From contig NZ_BMKU01000009.1 of NCBI RefSeq assembly GCF_014644495.1, forward strand, positions 1-64,000: a DNA stretch of 64,000 bases. Reading direction: 5' to 3'. This document shows, piece by piece, positions 42,887-52,027 of this stretch. A program made the translations under genes and the position numbers. Below the pieces are notes generated by a model. That model was not told the DNA's origin. It saw nothing but the letters and a program-made list of their open reading frames with translations, and ran no database searches. Each line of letters begins with the position of its first letter. Within the stretch, counting starts at the first letter, position 1. Origin of the DNA: Pseudarthrobacter polychromogenes. Lineage in GTDB: Bacteria > Actinomycetota > Actinomycetes > Actinomycetales > Micrococcaceae.

Positions 42887-43369
42887 CTATCCGTGACGCA
42901 GGATATTAGCCGCCGCGTCAAGGCCTTCCTGGGTACCCACTGCCACCAGCAGGTCGCCGGTATGGAGGACGACGTCGGGTCCCGGCGACGGGAGCACCTC
43001 GCCTTCGCGCATGATCGCCACGATGGAGACGCCGCACCGGGTGCGGATGCACGCCTTACCCATGGGCTGGTTCTGGAAGGGGGAGTCCGGGGCAATGGAG
43101 AACTGCCGGGTAACGATTCCCGGGACGTCCTTGTGCTCCTCTGTAAGTTTCATGGCCAGGTGCTGCCCGCCCAGGAGGTTGCCGAGGGTGGCTGCTTCTT
43201 CGGTGGTGAGAGGGATGGATGCCTGGCATGTGTCCGGATCATCCCAGGCCGAGACAATGAGTTCGGTCTGGCCCTCGCGCCGCTCCACCACGCCGATCCG
43301 GCGGCCTGAGGCGGTCATGAAATCCTTGCGCCGGCCCAGACCGGGAAGGTTGGTTTCGTCCACGTTCAT
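42887..43369 (-). CDS. khtT: Regulatory subunit of the K+/H+ antiporter (KhtT-like, TrkA-C domain)
   Basis: A 160-residue soluble protein. The C-terminal ~70 residues form a TrkA-C (RCK-C) nucleotide-binding domain: KACIRTRCGVSIVAIMREGEVLPSPGPDVVLHTGDLLVAVG. The N-terminal part (RRIGVVERREGQTELIVSAWDDPDTC) matches the KhtT N-domain. The stop lies six bases from the antiporter start, so the two are co-translated. In the family it gates the pump in response to a nucleotide. Confidence 0.87.
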   Translation of the reverse strand: MNVDETNLPGLGRRKDFMTASGRRIGVVERREGQTELIVSAWDDPDTCQASIPLTTEEAATLGNLLGGQHLAMKLTEEHKDVPGIVTRQFSIAPDSPFQNQPMGKACIRTRCGVSIVAIMREGEVLPSPGPDVVLHTGDLLVAVGTQEGLDAAANILRHG

Positions 43370-43378
43370 GGTTCCAGA

Positions 43379-44425
43379 CTAGTCTGCCTGGCCAGGGCTG
43401 GGGGCGGGGCCCGAGGATTCCCGCAGGACCAGCCGCATGCCCGGAGGGCCGGGCTCCGGAGCGGGCGCGCGTCCCGGGTTCAACGCTGCGAGCAACTGCT
43501 CCATGGCCCGACTGCCCTGGGCCTCCAGGTCCATGTGGACGGTGGTCAGGGACGGGACCAGGAACGCGGATTCAGGATGGTCGTCCCAGCCGACGACGCT
43601 GATATCGGCGGGAACCCTGAGGCCATGGTCGTGCAGGGCACGGATGGCCCCGATGGCCAGATGGTCGTTCGCGGCGAAGATGGCAGTGAAGGAGGGTTTG
43701 GCCAGGAGGATTTGCCCGGCGGCGTATCCGGAGGCGGCGCTCCACTCCGCTTCGGCCACTCCGCCGTCTTCAAGCCCGGCGTCGTGCACCGCCTTGCGGT
43801 AAACGGCCAGGCGGTTGCGGGCTGCGGGCCATTCCTGCGGGCCCGCGATATGGGCGATCCGCCGGTGGCCGAGGCCGGCAAGGTGCTCCACAATAGCCTG
43901 CGCCGCAGAGCCGTCCGAAATGCGGCCCTGGCCGCGCATCTTGTCGTCATACTCGCCGGCCACCACCACGGGGATGCGTTCCTGCGCCTGCAGGAGATCC
44001 GTCCCGGAAATGGGCACGAAGGACAGTGCCCCCGCGAAAGGCCCGCCGTCCAGGATGCGGCGGAGCCGCTCCGTCCGCTCCGGACCGGCACCTTCCAGGG
44101 CGACGACGTCCAGGTGGTATCCGGCTTTCCGGGCGGTTGCGGCCGCGCCATTGAGCATCCGGGACGGAAAGTATGGCGAGGATCCGGGCACCAGCGCCAG
44201 GAGCCGGTAGGCGGCCTTGGTCCGCAGCGATCGGGCGGTGAGGTTGGGCGAGTAGTTCAGTTCCGCCATGGCCCGTTCCACCTTCTCCGATGTGGAGGCC
44301 TTCAGCTTGGAGCGGTCAGCCATGTACCGGGAGACAGTCTGGTGGGAGACGCCGGCCAACCGCGCCACTTCGTAGATCGTTGCTGCACGGGCAGGCGGCC
44401 GGGTTTCGGCGGGGGACGGCGTCAC
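43379..44425 (-). CDS. LacI-family repressor
   Basis: A 348-residue repressor. The N-terminal helix-turn-helix is IYEVARLAGVSHQTVSRYMA, with a hinge helix near SPNLTARSLRT, then a periplasmic-binding-like domain. GTG 44425 is the start used: it overlaps the TGA of the upstream cupin gene (GTGA), and GGAGG lies ten bases before; a frame reaching 44461 lacks that support. It is the last gene of the Gfo/PmoA/cupin operon and probably binds the double palindrome at 47275-47308, making a closed feedback loop. A 9-base gap leads to khtT. Confidence 0.88.
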   Translation of the reverse strand: MTPSPAETRPPARAATIYEVARLAGVSHQTVSRYMADRSKLKASTSEKVERAMAELNYSPNLTARSLRTKAAYRLLALVPGSSPYFPSRMLNGAAATARKAGYHLDVVALEGAGPERTERLRRILDGGPFAGALSFVPISGTDLLQAQERIPVVVAGEYDDKMRGQGRISDGSAAQAIVEHLAGLGHRRIAHIAGPQEWPAARNRLAVYRKAVHDAGLEDGGVAEAEWSAASGYAAGQILLAKPSFTAIFAANDHLAIGAIRALHDHGLRVPADISVVGWDDHPESAFLVPSLTTVHMDLEAQGSRAMEQLLAALNPGRAPAPEPGPPGMRLVLRESSGPAPSPGQAD

Positions 44426-45183
44426 AGCCTGGAATCCTCCCACGTGGTGAGGCGCCCGCACATGCCGAACCCCTCACCCGCGCGCTGTTCGGAACTGGCC
44501 ACCGCTGCCCCCGCCAGGGACGCGGCCGAGCCGTCTGCCAGCTCGCGGAGTGCCTGCTCCGTTGCCAGGACCTGGCTTTGGACGTTCGCTGCCCAGAGTT
44601 CAGTCCAATGCCCGACGCGCGGGCGGACCAGGCGGGCGGCCGCGCGGTGGAACTCCTGGAGCGCCGGAGTGCCGTCCCGCAGCACGGATGTATGCAGTTC
44701 GGCGTATCCTTCCAGGGCGAGGTCGCGCCGCCTCCGCGCTGCCGCTGCAACGTCGCTTTCCTCCGCACCCCGGGGCAGCAGGGCGTGCGCGGCGTACAGG
44801 TCCGGGTCCTGGAGGATGCGGCGTGGAAACGTCAGGACGGCGTCTCCGGCCTCAGGCAGGCCCGCGTTGGACATGATCACGTTGAGCGTGAGGCCGCCCC
44901 TGTTTACCAGCCGGTGGACGGTGCCGGGGCTGAACCACACCAGCGATCCGGCCGCCAGCCCAAGTTCCTGGACGCCTCCCATCGAAATGGTGTGCACCTC
45001 TCCCGTGCCGCCCGTGACCACGTACGCCTCGGAAGACACCGTGTGGAGGTGCGGGGAGCCGCCGCACAAGCCGTCGGTGGATTCCCAGTCGTACACCCGA
45101 AGCCCGGTAACTGCAGTGCCGCCGGGAAAGCCCGGCGCCGGGAGGAGCTGGTCCATCCGGCTGTCCACCGGCCGGCCGTTCAT
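44422..45183 (-). CDS. Cupin-domain protein
   Basis: A 253-residue protein. The cupin metal motif 1 is GGSPHLHTVSSEAYVVTGG (two His and Glu), followed by VHRLVN with the motif-2 His. The C-terminal ~140 residues are helical and of no known family. The start is ATG 45183, overlapping the PmoA-like stop codon (ATGA); the longer frame to 45387 is a shadow of that gene. Cupins in sugar operons are often isomerases or sensors. The reaction is unknown. Confidence 0.82.
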   Translation of the reverse strand: MNGRPVDSRMDQLLPAPGFPGGTAVTGLRVYDWESTDGLCGGSPHLHTVSSEAYVVTGGTGEVHTISMGGVQELGLAAGSLVWFSPGTVHRLVNRGGLTLNVIMSNAGLPEAGDAVLTFPRRILQDPDLYAAHALLPRGAEESDVAAAARRRRDLALEGYAELHTSVLRDGTPALQEFHRAAARLVRPRVGHWTELWAANVQSQVLATEQALRELADGSAASLAGAAVASSEQRAGEGFGMCGRLTTWEDSRL

Positions 45184-46151
45184 GTCCCTGCCGGGGACGC
45201 CGGGGCAGCCACCAGGATGCCGCGGGCGGCCGTTGCCAGTGCTTCCGCCCTGTCCTGGTCCGATGCGCCGTCCGCAACCACAACGCCGTACCGGAAACGG
45301 AGGGTGGCACCTGCCTGGAACAGGACTTCCTTGCTGAAGAACGGGGCAGGGCCCATGCAGGCAAACGGCTCGGACCGGGCGAACCACTCCGGCTCCGGAT
45401 GGACGCTGCCGGGATCGTCAACCATCACCAGCGTTGAATAGCGGCAGGTTTCATCGTGCTGCCCCACGAAGGAAAGCCAAGGGGCCCGCTGGCCGCGGAG
45501 CTCCTCGCCGGTGGCGCCGCCGGGTCCCATGATGGTCCCGCCCGCGAAGGAGCGGGGGCCGCGCCAGAACAGTCCGCCGTATCCTGCGTTCTCACGGCCC
45601 TCCGTGGTGGGGGAACCGATGTGGATGTCCTCGCCGGAAACGTTGGTCATGGCGGTGTCGAAGACGAGGGTGTAGCTGGCGTCCGCCCCCGGCACCACCT
45701 GGAAGGACCGATCCTCCTCGACCACGAGCGAGCCCTGCTGGGTCATCCACTGCAGCCTGTGCGCAAAATTGAACGTGCCGTCGTCGTCCGTTGCCGTTGT
45801 GGTTTCCCGGTGCCGCATGGCGCCGTTGTTGGGCAGCCATTGGTAGTCCTGGCCGCGCCGGTAGCTGGGGCCGCCCCAGAAGTTGTCCGGGCCAAGGTGC
45901 GGCAGGGACCAGGCGATGCCTTTGTGCCACACATGGTCGTGCGGGCGGTAGGCGCTCACCAGGTCGCCTCCCCTGGTGCGGACCGGATGGAAGTACGGCC
46001 GGGGCGATTCCGCCTGGGGATCATCGGCAGCATAGGTGTAGGTAAGGACGGGCACGCCGTCCAGTGAGATTTCGACGGCGGCGCCATTGTCCGTCCAGCC
46101 GAGCTGGTGGGCGGGGGCTGGGGCGGCAGTTGTTCCGGGGGCGGTGCTCAT
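45180..46151 (-). CDS. PmoA-family (DUF6807) carbohydrate-operon protein
   Basis: A 323-residue soluble protein of the family named PmoA in databases; despite the name it has no relation to membrane methane monooxygenase. Typical motifs are PRPYFHPVRTRGGDLVS, RPHDHVWHKGIAWSLPHLGP, NFWGGPSYRRGQDYQW and GYGGLFWRGPRSF. Members usually occur with Gfo/Idh/MocA dehydrogenases in sugar-use operons, as here, with four-base overlaps on both sides (ATGA). Its biochemical activity is not established. Confidence 0.85.
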   Translation of the reverse strand: MSTAPGTTAAPAPAHQLGWTDNGAAVEISLDGVPVLTYTYAADDPQAESPRPYFHPVRTRGGDLVSAYRPHDHVWHKGIAWSLPHLGPDNFWGGPSYRRGQDYQWLPNNGAMRHRETTTATDDDGTFNFAHRLQWMTQQGSLVVEEDRSFQVVPGADASYTLVFDTAMTNVSGEDIHIGSPTTEGRENAGYGGLFWRGPRSFAGGTIMGPGGATGEELRGQRAPWLSFVGQHDETCRYSTLVMVDDPGSVHPEPEWFARSEPFACMGPAPFFSKEVLFQAGATLRFRYGVVVADGASDQDRAEALATAARGILVAAPASPAGT

Positions 46152-47248
46152 GCGTGGCTCTTTTCCAGTTTCCAGGGTTCCAGCCGGCCGTCGGCACGGT
46201 CGAAGAACGGGTTTCCTTCAGTGATGTCGCCGCGGCGGACGGTTTTGCCGGTGATCGCGGATGCGTAGATTGCGGCGGCGAGCTCCATGGTGGGGTAGGC
46301 GTCAGCGAGCGTGACCGGCGGAACGGTCCCGGTGCTGACGGCTTCGATGATCCGGGCATATTGCGCGGAGTGGCCGCTGGGTGCGCTGGCCGGGCCGTCC
46401 GTCCACGCGGCGGCGAGGTGCTCCTGGCCGGGTGCCGGGGTAAAGCGCCAGTTCGAGTCGTCGTAGCCGTAGAGGTGTTCCAGTTCCACGCTGGCATGCT
46501 CGTAGTCGAACCGCAGCTGGGAGGTTTCCCGGGGCGAGATCACGGAGTTGATGACGGTGGTCAGCGCGCCCGATTCGAACCGCACGATGGCGGTGGAGAC
46601 GTCCTCTGTCTCCGTCCGGCGGGCCAGCTTTCCGGCGAATGCCGTCACTTCCTGCCAGGGCCCCCACAGGTGGAGAAGGAGATCGAACTGGTGGATGCCG
46701 TGCCCCATGGTGGGTCCGCCGCCCTCAACGTCCCATTGGCCGCGCCACGGAACGTCAAAGTACGCCTGGTCCCGGAACCAGAGGGTGTTGCAGAACCCAG
46801 TGAGCGGGCTGCCCAGGGCTCCGGACTCCTGCAGGTCCGCCAGCTTGCGGGCGCCCGTACCAAAGCGGTGCTGGAAGATGCAGCTCACCCGCCTGCCCGT
46901 GGCGCGTTCCGCTTCCTGGAGCTCCCGCAGCTGCCGGAGCGACAGGGCGGGCGGTTTCTCCAACACCACGTCCATGCCCAGCGCCATGGCTTCCAGGGCC
47001 ACGGGGGCGTGCGACGACGGCGGCGTGCAGACGGCGACCAGGTCCAGTCCGGTTTCCGCTGCGGCGGCCAGGGTGGGGGCGGTCTGGCCGACACCCACCT
47101 TTTCCGCAAATTCTGTTGCCCTGTGGGGGTCGATATCCACCGCCACCACGAGCTCCGCGCCCGCCAGCTTCAGGGCTTCCGCATGTGCATGGGCAATGCC
47201 GCCCGTGCCGATGATTCCCACGCGGGGACGATGTTGGGCCTGTGTCAT
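46148..47248 (-). CDS. Gfo/Idh/MocA-family oxidoreductase
   Basis: A 366-residue NAD(P)-dependent sugar or inositol dehydrogenase. The Rossmann motif is RVGIIGTGGIAHAHAEALKLAGAELV, then CTPPSSHAPVALEAMALGMDVVLEKPPAL with the catalytic EKP. The start is ATG 47248 (MTQAQ), with GAGGAG just upstream; ATG 47263 has none. It is the first gene of the operon with PmoA-like, cupin and LacI genes, read from a promoter carrying a LacI-type double operator 27 bases upstream. Confidence 0.9.
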   Translation of the reverse strand: MTQAQHRPRVGIIGTGGIAHAHAEALKLAGAELVVAVDIDPHRATEFAEKVGVGQTAPTLAAAAETGLDLVAVCTPPSSHAPVALEAMALGMDVVLEKPPALSLRQLRELQEAERATGRRVSCIFQHRFGTGARKLADLQESGALGSPLTGFCNTLWFRDQAYFDVPWRGQWDVEGGGPTMGHGIHQFDLLLHLWGPWQEVTAFAGKLARRTETEDVSTAIVRFESGALTTVINSVISPRETSQLRFDYEHASVELEHLYGYDDSNWRFTPAPGQEHLAAAWTDGPASAPSGHSAQYARIIEAVSTGTVPPVTLADAYPTMELAAAIYASAITGKTVRRGDITEGNPFFDRADGRLEPWKLEKSHA

Positions 47249-47274
47249 GGTGCTCCTCGTCATTGAAAGGATTC

Positions 47275-47308
47275 ATGTTATCGATCACAATTATGTGATC
47301 GATAACAT
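47275..47308 (-). promoter_or_regulatory. Double LacI-type operator before the Gfo/Idh operon
   Basis: A perfect 34-bp palindrome: ATGTTATCGATCACA, ATTA, TGTGATCGATAACAT. Each half is itself a near-perfect 14-bp LacI-type site (TGTTATCGATCACA, 6 of 7 paired; second TGTGATCGATAACA), with centres 18 bp apart. It lies between the UMF1 transporter stop and the operon start. Confidence 0.88.
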
Positions 47309-47356
47309 CGTGCGTCAAGAGGTCGGCGGGGAGCCCCACGTAAAACGTGTGGGCTG

Positions 47357-48760
47357 TCAGGCGGCAGGCACGACGGCGATGGGCGCCCGGTCCGGCGACT
47401 TGACGGGCAGCAGGACGAGCAGTCCGGCCAGCAGCACGACCATGATGCCCAGGATGCCCCAGCGCTGCGCCTCGCCCGGCGCCACCAGCGGGGCCGCAAG
47501 GGTGATGCTGAGGGTGAAGAGCGCTGGTGCCAGGAAACTGACGGCGCGGCCGGTGGTGGCGTAGAGGCCGAAGAGTTCGCCGGACTCGCCGTGCGGGGCC
47601 AGCCTGGCCAGGTAGGCGCGTGATGAGGCCTGGGCGGGCCCCACGAACAGGCACAGGAAAAGCCCGAACACCCAGAAGGTGGTGCTGCCGGCCCAGGCCA
47701 TGCCCAGGAAGGTGTAGTCGCCGTTGCCGAGCACCAGGATGACGCTGCCCGCAACCAGGAGGCCCACCAGCGAACCGATGATCACCCTCTTGGGGCCGAT
47801 CCGGTCGTCCAGCAGGCCGCCAAGCACTGCACCCGCTGCGGCCACGACGTTGCCGAAGATGGCGAAGAAAATGACCTCGGACAGCTCAAAGCCAAAGGTT
47901 CCCGCAGCGATGATTCCGCCGAAGGTAAAGACGGCGGCCAGTCCGTCCCGGAAGACTGCGCTGGCCAGCAGGAAGTAGATGGTGTGGGGGCTGGTGGCGT
48001 AGATGGCCTTGATCCGGCGGAAAAGCAGCCCGTAGCTGGCTGGCAGGCCCAGCCGCTTCGCCGGGGCGGCGCGGGGAAGCTCGGGAACGGCGAACAGCAC
48101 GGGGAGGGCGAAAATGAAGAACCAAAGGGCCGAGAAAACAGCCACCAGCCGGATGTTCAGGCTGTCCTCGGTGGACGCGCCGAACCAGTCGAAGCTGGGC
48201 TGGACGAACAGTTGGAGGACTATGAGCAGGGCAACGATGCCGCCCAGGTAACCCGCTCCCCAGCCGAATCCGCTGACCTTGCCGATGTTCCGCGGCGTGG
48301 AGATCTGGGCGAGCATGGCGTTGTAATTGACACCCGCGAACTCGAAGAACACGTTGCCCAGGGCTATCAGGGACACTCCGAGCAGCAGGAATTCCGGCCG
48401 CGGGAAGACGAAGAAGCACAGGGCAGTGAGGATGGCGACGGCGGCCGTGTTGACTCCCAGCCACAGCTTGCGCCGGCCGCCTGCGTCGGAGCGCTGGCCG
48501 GTGACAGGAGCAAGCAGGGCAATCGCCAGGCCGGCAACTGCCAGGGCACCTCCCAGGACCGCCGAGGCCTGGTCTTCGCCGCCGAAAGCGTTGGAGGTGA
48601 GGTAGACGGTGAAGACGAACGTTGTCATCACGGCGTTGAAGGCTGCGGATCCCCAATCCCATGACGCCCACGCCAGGATGCGGCCTGTGCTGGTGCGCTG
48701 GTTCCCGGACTCAAGTTCCGAGGACGGCTGCGTTGCCCCTGGAGCGCTGGCGCTGTTCAT
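47357..48760 (-). CDS. UMF1-family MFS transporter
   Basis: A 467-residue membrane protein. The opening ILAWASWDWGSAAFNAVMTTFVFTVYLTSNAFGG is diagnostic of the UMF1 (Atg22-like) branch of MFS; other marks are GVNYNAMLAQISTPRNIGKVSGFGWGAGYLGG. The start used is ATG 48760 (MNSASAPG); ATG 48769 (MHPMNS) is equally possible. It lies upstream of and on the same strand as the Gfo/Idh operon and may supply its substrate. The frame continues open to 49504, but that stretch is antisense to mnhA. It is divergent from the Mrp operon. Confidence 0.85.
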   Translation of the reverse strand: MNSASAPGATQPSSELESGNQRTSTGRILAWASWDWGSAAFNAVMTTFVFTVYLTSNAFGGEDQASAVLGGALAVAGLAIALLAPVTGQRSDAGGRRKLWLGVNTAAVAILTALCFFVFPRPEFLLLGVSLIALGNVFFEFAGVNYNAMLAQISTPRNIGKVSGFGWGAGYLGGIVALLIVLQLFVQPSFDWFGASTEDSLNIRLVAVFSALWFFIFALPVLFAVPELPRAAPAKRLGLPASYGLLFRRIKAIYATSPHTIYFLLASAVFRDGLAAVFTFGGIIAAGTFGFELSEVIFFAIFGNVVAAAGAVLGGLLDDRIGPKRVIIGSLVGLLVAGSVILVLGNGDYTFLGMAWAGSTTFWVFGLFLCLFVGPAQASSRAYLARLAPHGESGELFGLYATTGRAVSFLAPALFTLSITLAAPLVAPGEAQRWGILGIMVVLLAGLLVLLPVKSPDRAPIAVVPAA

Positions 48761-48955
48761 AGGATGCATCGTATCCGCCCGTGGCGAACAGGAGGCGGAG
48801 CGAACCCCCGGGGATACCGGGCTCCGCGCCGGGCGCGGCATCCTGCGGGGCGGGGCGGGTGCCGGGGCCTTGATAAACTGGAGCCTCCCGGACCTAACGA
48901 ATGAACCGCCTGCTCCAACTTTGACAATCGAATCCCTGACGTTGCGGAGATACCA

Positions 48956-51900
48956 GTGATAACAGTCCTTGCCGTGCACTTTTCGGTGGCTGTGCTGGCT
49001 CCGTTCCTCTTCCGGGCCTGGGGCCGCAACGCGTTCTACGCACTCGCAGCTGTTCCTGCCGCATCCTTCATTTGGCTGCTGCTGCAGCACGGTCCGGTCT
49101 ACGCCGGAACGGGGTCCATCAGCGAAACGGTCCCCTGGATTCCCGGGCTCCAGCTCGAACTTGCCTTCCGCATGGACGCGCTGGCCTGGGTCATGTCCCT
49201 GCTGGTGCTGGGCGTCGGGTCGCTCGTGCTGGTTTATTGCGCCAGGTACTTCAAGAAAAAAGACCAGGACCTCGGTGCCTTCGGTGCGCAGCTGCTGGCC
49301 TTTGCCGGCGCCATGTTCGGCCTGGTTGCGGCGGATGACCTGCTGCTGCTGTTCATTTTCTGGGAACTGACCACCATCCTGTCCTACCTCCTGATCGGAT
49401 TCGCCCGCACCAGGCTGGCTGCGCGGCGGTCCGCCTTGCAGGCACTCATGGTCACCACTGCCGGCGGGCTGGCCATGCTGGTGGGACTCATCATGCTGGG
49501 CCACACGGCCGGCACCTACCGCATTTCAAGCATCCTGGATCAGGCGCCCGCCCTCACGAGCGGAGCCTCCGGCGCCATGGTGAGCGCCGCCGTCGTACTG
49601 ATCCTGGTGGGCGCCATTACCAAGTCCGCCCTGGTCCCGTTCCACTTCTGGCTCCCCGGCGCCATGGCCGCACCCACGCCGGTCAGCGCCTACCTGCACG
49701 CCGCTGCGATGGTGAAGGCAGGAATCTACCTGGTTGCCAGGCTGGCGCCCGGGTTCTCCGAAACGGCGTACTGGCAGCCGGTGGTGCTGGGCTTGGGCCT
49801 GTCCACCATGCTGGTGGGCGGCTACCGGGCGCTGCGCCAGACCGACATCAAGCTCATCCTCGCCTACGGCACCGTCAGCCAGCTGGGCTTCCTCACCATG
49901 GTGGTGGGCCTGGGCACGCCGGACGCGGCGCTTGCAGGGCTCGCAATGCTCCTGGCCCACGGGCTGTTCAAGGCCACCCTGTTCCTGGTGGTGGGCATCA
50001 TCGACCACCAGTCAGGAACGCGCGACGTCCGTAAGCTGTCCGGCGTGTTCCGCTCCTCCCGTGCGCTCGGAGTGGTGGCCGCAATTGGCGCTGCTTCCAT
50101 GGCCGGAGTTCCCCCGCTGGCCGGGTTCGTGGCCAAGGAATCGGTGCTGGAGTCCTTCGTCCACCACGCGGGAGACGAAGCAGCCGGGCCGTGGGGCATG
50201 GTGGTCCTGGCCGGTCTGGTCCTGGGATCCATCCTCACCTTTGCCTACAGCGCGCGCTTCATGTGGGGCGCGTTTGCCGTCAAGCCCGGCGTGGAGCCCA
50301 CGCCCTTCAAGGCCATCAGGCCCTCTTTCCTCGCCGCGCCGGCCATCCTCAGCCTTATGACCATCATCTACGGGCTGTGGCCGGCACCCGTTGATGCATG
50401 GATCCAGCCGTACGCCGCACTGTTTGCCTCCACCGCTCCCGACGCCGGAACGGCCGCTGAGCAGGCCGGGTACCTTGCGCTGTGGCATGGCTTCACGCCG
50501 GCGCTGGGCCTGACGGCCCTCACGTTCGCGCTGGGCCTGGCGATGTACTTTGGCCGGGACGCGGTCTCGCGGGCACAGTCCCTGGTCCCGCCGTGGGTGG
50601 ACGGGGACAAGGCGTACCAGTACACCATCGGCGGGCTGGATGACGCAGCGGTGTGGATCACTGGACGCACGCAGCGCGGTTCGCTGTACTACTATCTGGC
50701 CGTCATCCTCAGTGTCGCCTTTGTCCTGCCACTGTCAGTGATCCTGGTGACCGGAAAGCCGCTTCCGGACGGCATCTACCTGGTTGACCCCGGCTCCCCG
50801 CTCCAGCTCGTGGTGGGTGCGGGCATTGTGATCGGCGCTTTGGCAGCCGTCAAGGCCAACAAGCGGTTCCTGGCTGTCCTGATGGTTTCCGTCACCGGTT
50901 ACGGCATCGCCCTGATGTTCGCGCTCCAGGGTGCCCCGGACCTGGCACTGACGCAGATGCTGGTGGAAACCATCATCCTGGTGGCTTTCGTGCTGGCGAT
51001 GCGCAGCCTGCCGCCCGAGCTCCGCGACCGGACCGGCGGCAAGTACCGGGTGGTGCGCGTGATCATCGGCCTGGGCTTCGGCGTCACGATGGTCTTCGCC
51101 GCGATTTACGCCATGGGGGCGCGGATAGCAACGCCCGTGTCCCTGGAGTTTCCGCGTCTCGCGTACGAGGGCGGCGGAGGACTGAACATCGTCAACGTGA
51201 CACTCGTGGACATCCGGGCCTGGGACACCTTCGGTGAAATCACCGTCCTGGCGCTGGCAGCCACCGGCGTGGCGAGCCTCATCTTCGTCCGGGGCCGCGG
51301 CGACAGGATCCTGAACTCCGCCACCGTTGCGGAAGGAACCGTCGGCCGCCACCGGGGAGTTGACCCGGGGAGCCGGGACGCGGCGGCGCTGGCCGTCAGC
51401 CGGAAGTTCGCGGCGTCTGCCCGGGATGCGTGGATCGTGGCCGGCCGGACCCTGGCCCCCGAGCGCCGGTCCATCATTTTCGAGGTGGTCACCCGGCTGA
51501 TCTTCCACTCCATGATCATGTTCTCGCTGTACCTCCTGCTGGCCGGCCACAACCTGCCCGGCGGCGGCTTCGCCGGAGGGCTGACAGCCGGCCTGGCCCT
51601 GACCATCCGGTACCTGGCCGGAGGACGGTTTGAGCTCCGCGAGGCCACCCCGGTCAGCGCCGGTGCCCTGCTGGGAATAGGGCTGGCCGTGGCTGCAGCC
51701 TCCGGCGCAGTGCCGCTGCTGCTCGGCGGCCAGGTGTTCCAGACCGCCATCATCGAGCTGTGGCTTCCGGTGTTCGGCGACATCAAATTCGTCACCTCCA
51801 CCATTTTTGATATCGGCGTGTACATCGTGGTGGTGGGCCTGGTGCTGGACGTCCTGCGGAGCCTGGGCGCCGAAATCGATGAACACTTTGAACAGCGTTC

Positions 51901-52027
51901 CGCCGTGGGTGGCCGGACTCCCGGCGAGGAGCAGGAATTCGCGGGCGACGACTCCGCCACACCGTCCGCACGGGAGCAGGAGCCTGAAGGCGTCGCCTCC
52001 GAGACCACCGCAAAGGGCCAACCATGA
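48956..52027 (+). CDS. mnhA: Mrp Na+/H+ antiporter subunit A with fused subunit B
   Basis: A 1023-residue membrane protein. The N-terminal ~600 residues are a complex-I ND5-like proton channel (ADDLLLLFIFWELTTILSYLLIGF; KSALVPFHFWLPGAMAAPTPVSAYLHAAAMVKAGIYL). The end carries an MnhB domain (LIFHSMIMFSLYLLLAGHNLPGGGFAGGLTAGLALTIRYLAGG). No separate mnhB follows, so A and B are fused. Start GTG 48956 with GGAG upstream. It is the first gene of six, overlapping mnhC by four bases. Proton-coupled sodium export at alkaline pH or high salt is the known role. Confidence 0.93.
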   Translation: MITVLAVHFSVAVLAPFLFRAWGRNAFYALAAVPAASFIWLLLQHGPVYAGTGSISETVPWIPGLQLELAFRMDALAWVMSLLVLGVGSLVLVYCARYFKKKDQDLGAFGAQLLAFAGAMFGLVAADDLLLLFIFWELTTILSYLLIGFARTRLAARRSALQALMVTTAGGLAMLVGLIMLGHTAGTYRISSILDQAPALTSGASGAMVSAAVVLILVGAITKSALVPFHFWLPGAMAAPTPVSAYLHAAAMVKAGIYLVARLAPGFSETAYWQPVVLGLGLSTMLVGGYRALRQTDIKLILAYGTVSQLGFLTMVVGLGTPDAALAGLAMLLAHGLFKATLFLVVGIIDHQSGTRDVRKLSGVFRSSRALGVVAAIGAASMAGVPPLAGFVAKESVLESFVHHAGDEAAGPWGMVVLAGLVLGSILTFAYSARFMWGAFAVKPGVEPTPFKAIRPSFLAAPAILSLMTIIYGLWPAPVDAWIQPYAALFASTAPDAGTAAEQAGYLALWHGFTPALGLTALTFALGLAMYFGRDAVSRAQSLVPPWVDGDKAYQYTIGGLDDAAVWITGRTQRGSLYYYLAVILSVAFVLPLSVILVTGKPLPDGIYLVDPGSPLQLVVGAGIVIGALAAVKANKRFLAVLMVSVTGYGIALMFALQGAPDLALTQMLVETIILVAFVLAMRSLPPELRDRTGGKYRVVRVIIGLGFGVTMVFAAIYAMGARIATPVSLEFPRLAYEGGGGLNIVNVTLVDIRAWDTFGEITVLALAATGVASLIFVRGRGDRILNSATVAEGTVGRHRGVDPGSRDAAALAVSRKFAASARDAWIVAGRTLAPERRSIIFEVVTRLIFHSMIMFSLYLLLAGHNLPGGGFAGGLTAGLALTIRYLAGGRFELREATPVSAGALLGIGLAVAAASGAVPLLLGGQVFQTAIIELWLPVFGDIKFVTSTIFDIGVYIVVVGLVLDVLRSLGAEIDEHFEQRSAVGGRTPGEEQEFAGDDSATPSAREQEPEGVASETTAKGQP

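Noticed and set aside
45180-46151. Methane monooxygenase subunit (PmoA)
   Set aside because: The family name is historical. The sequence is soluble and fits the sugar-operon DUF6807 group.
48761-49504. N-terminal extension of the UMF1 transporter
   Set aside because: It is antisense to mnhA and adds a hydrophilic stretch unlike the family; ATG 48760 or 48769 starts the usual protein.
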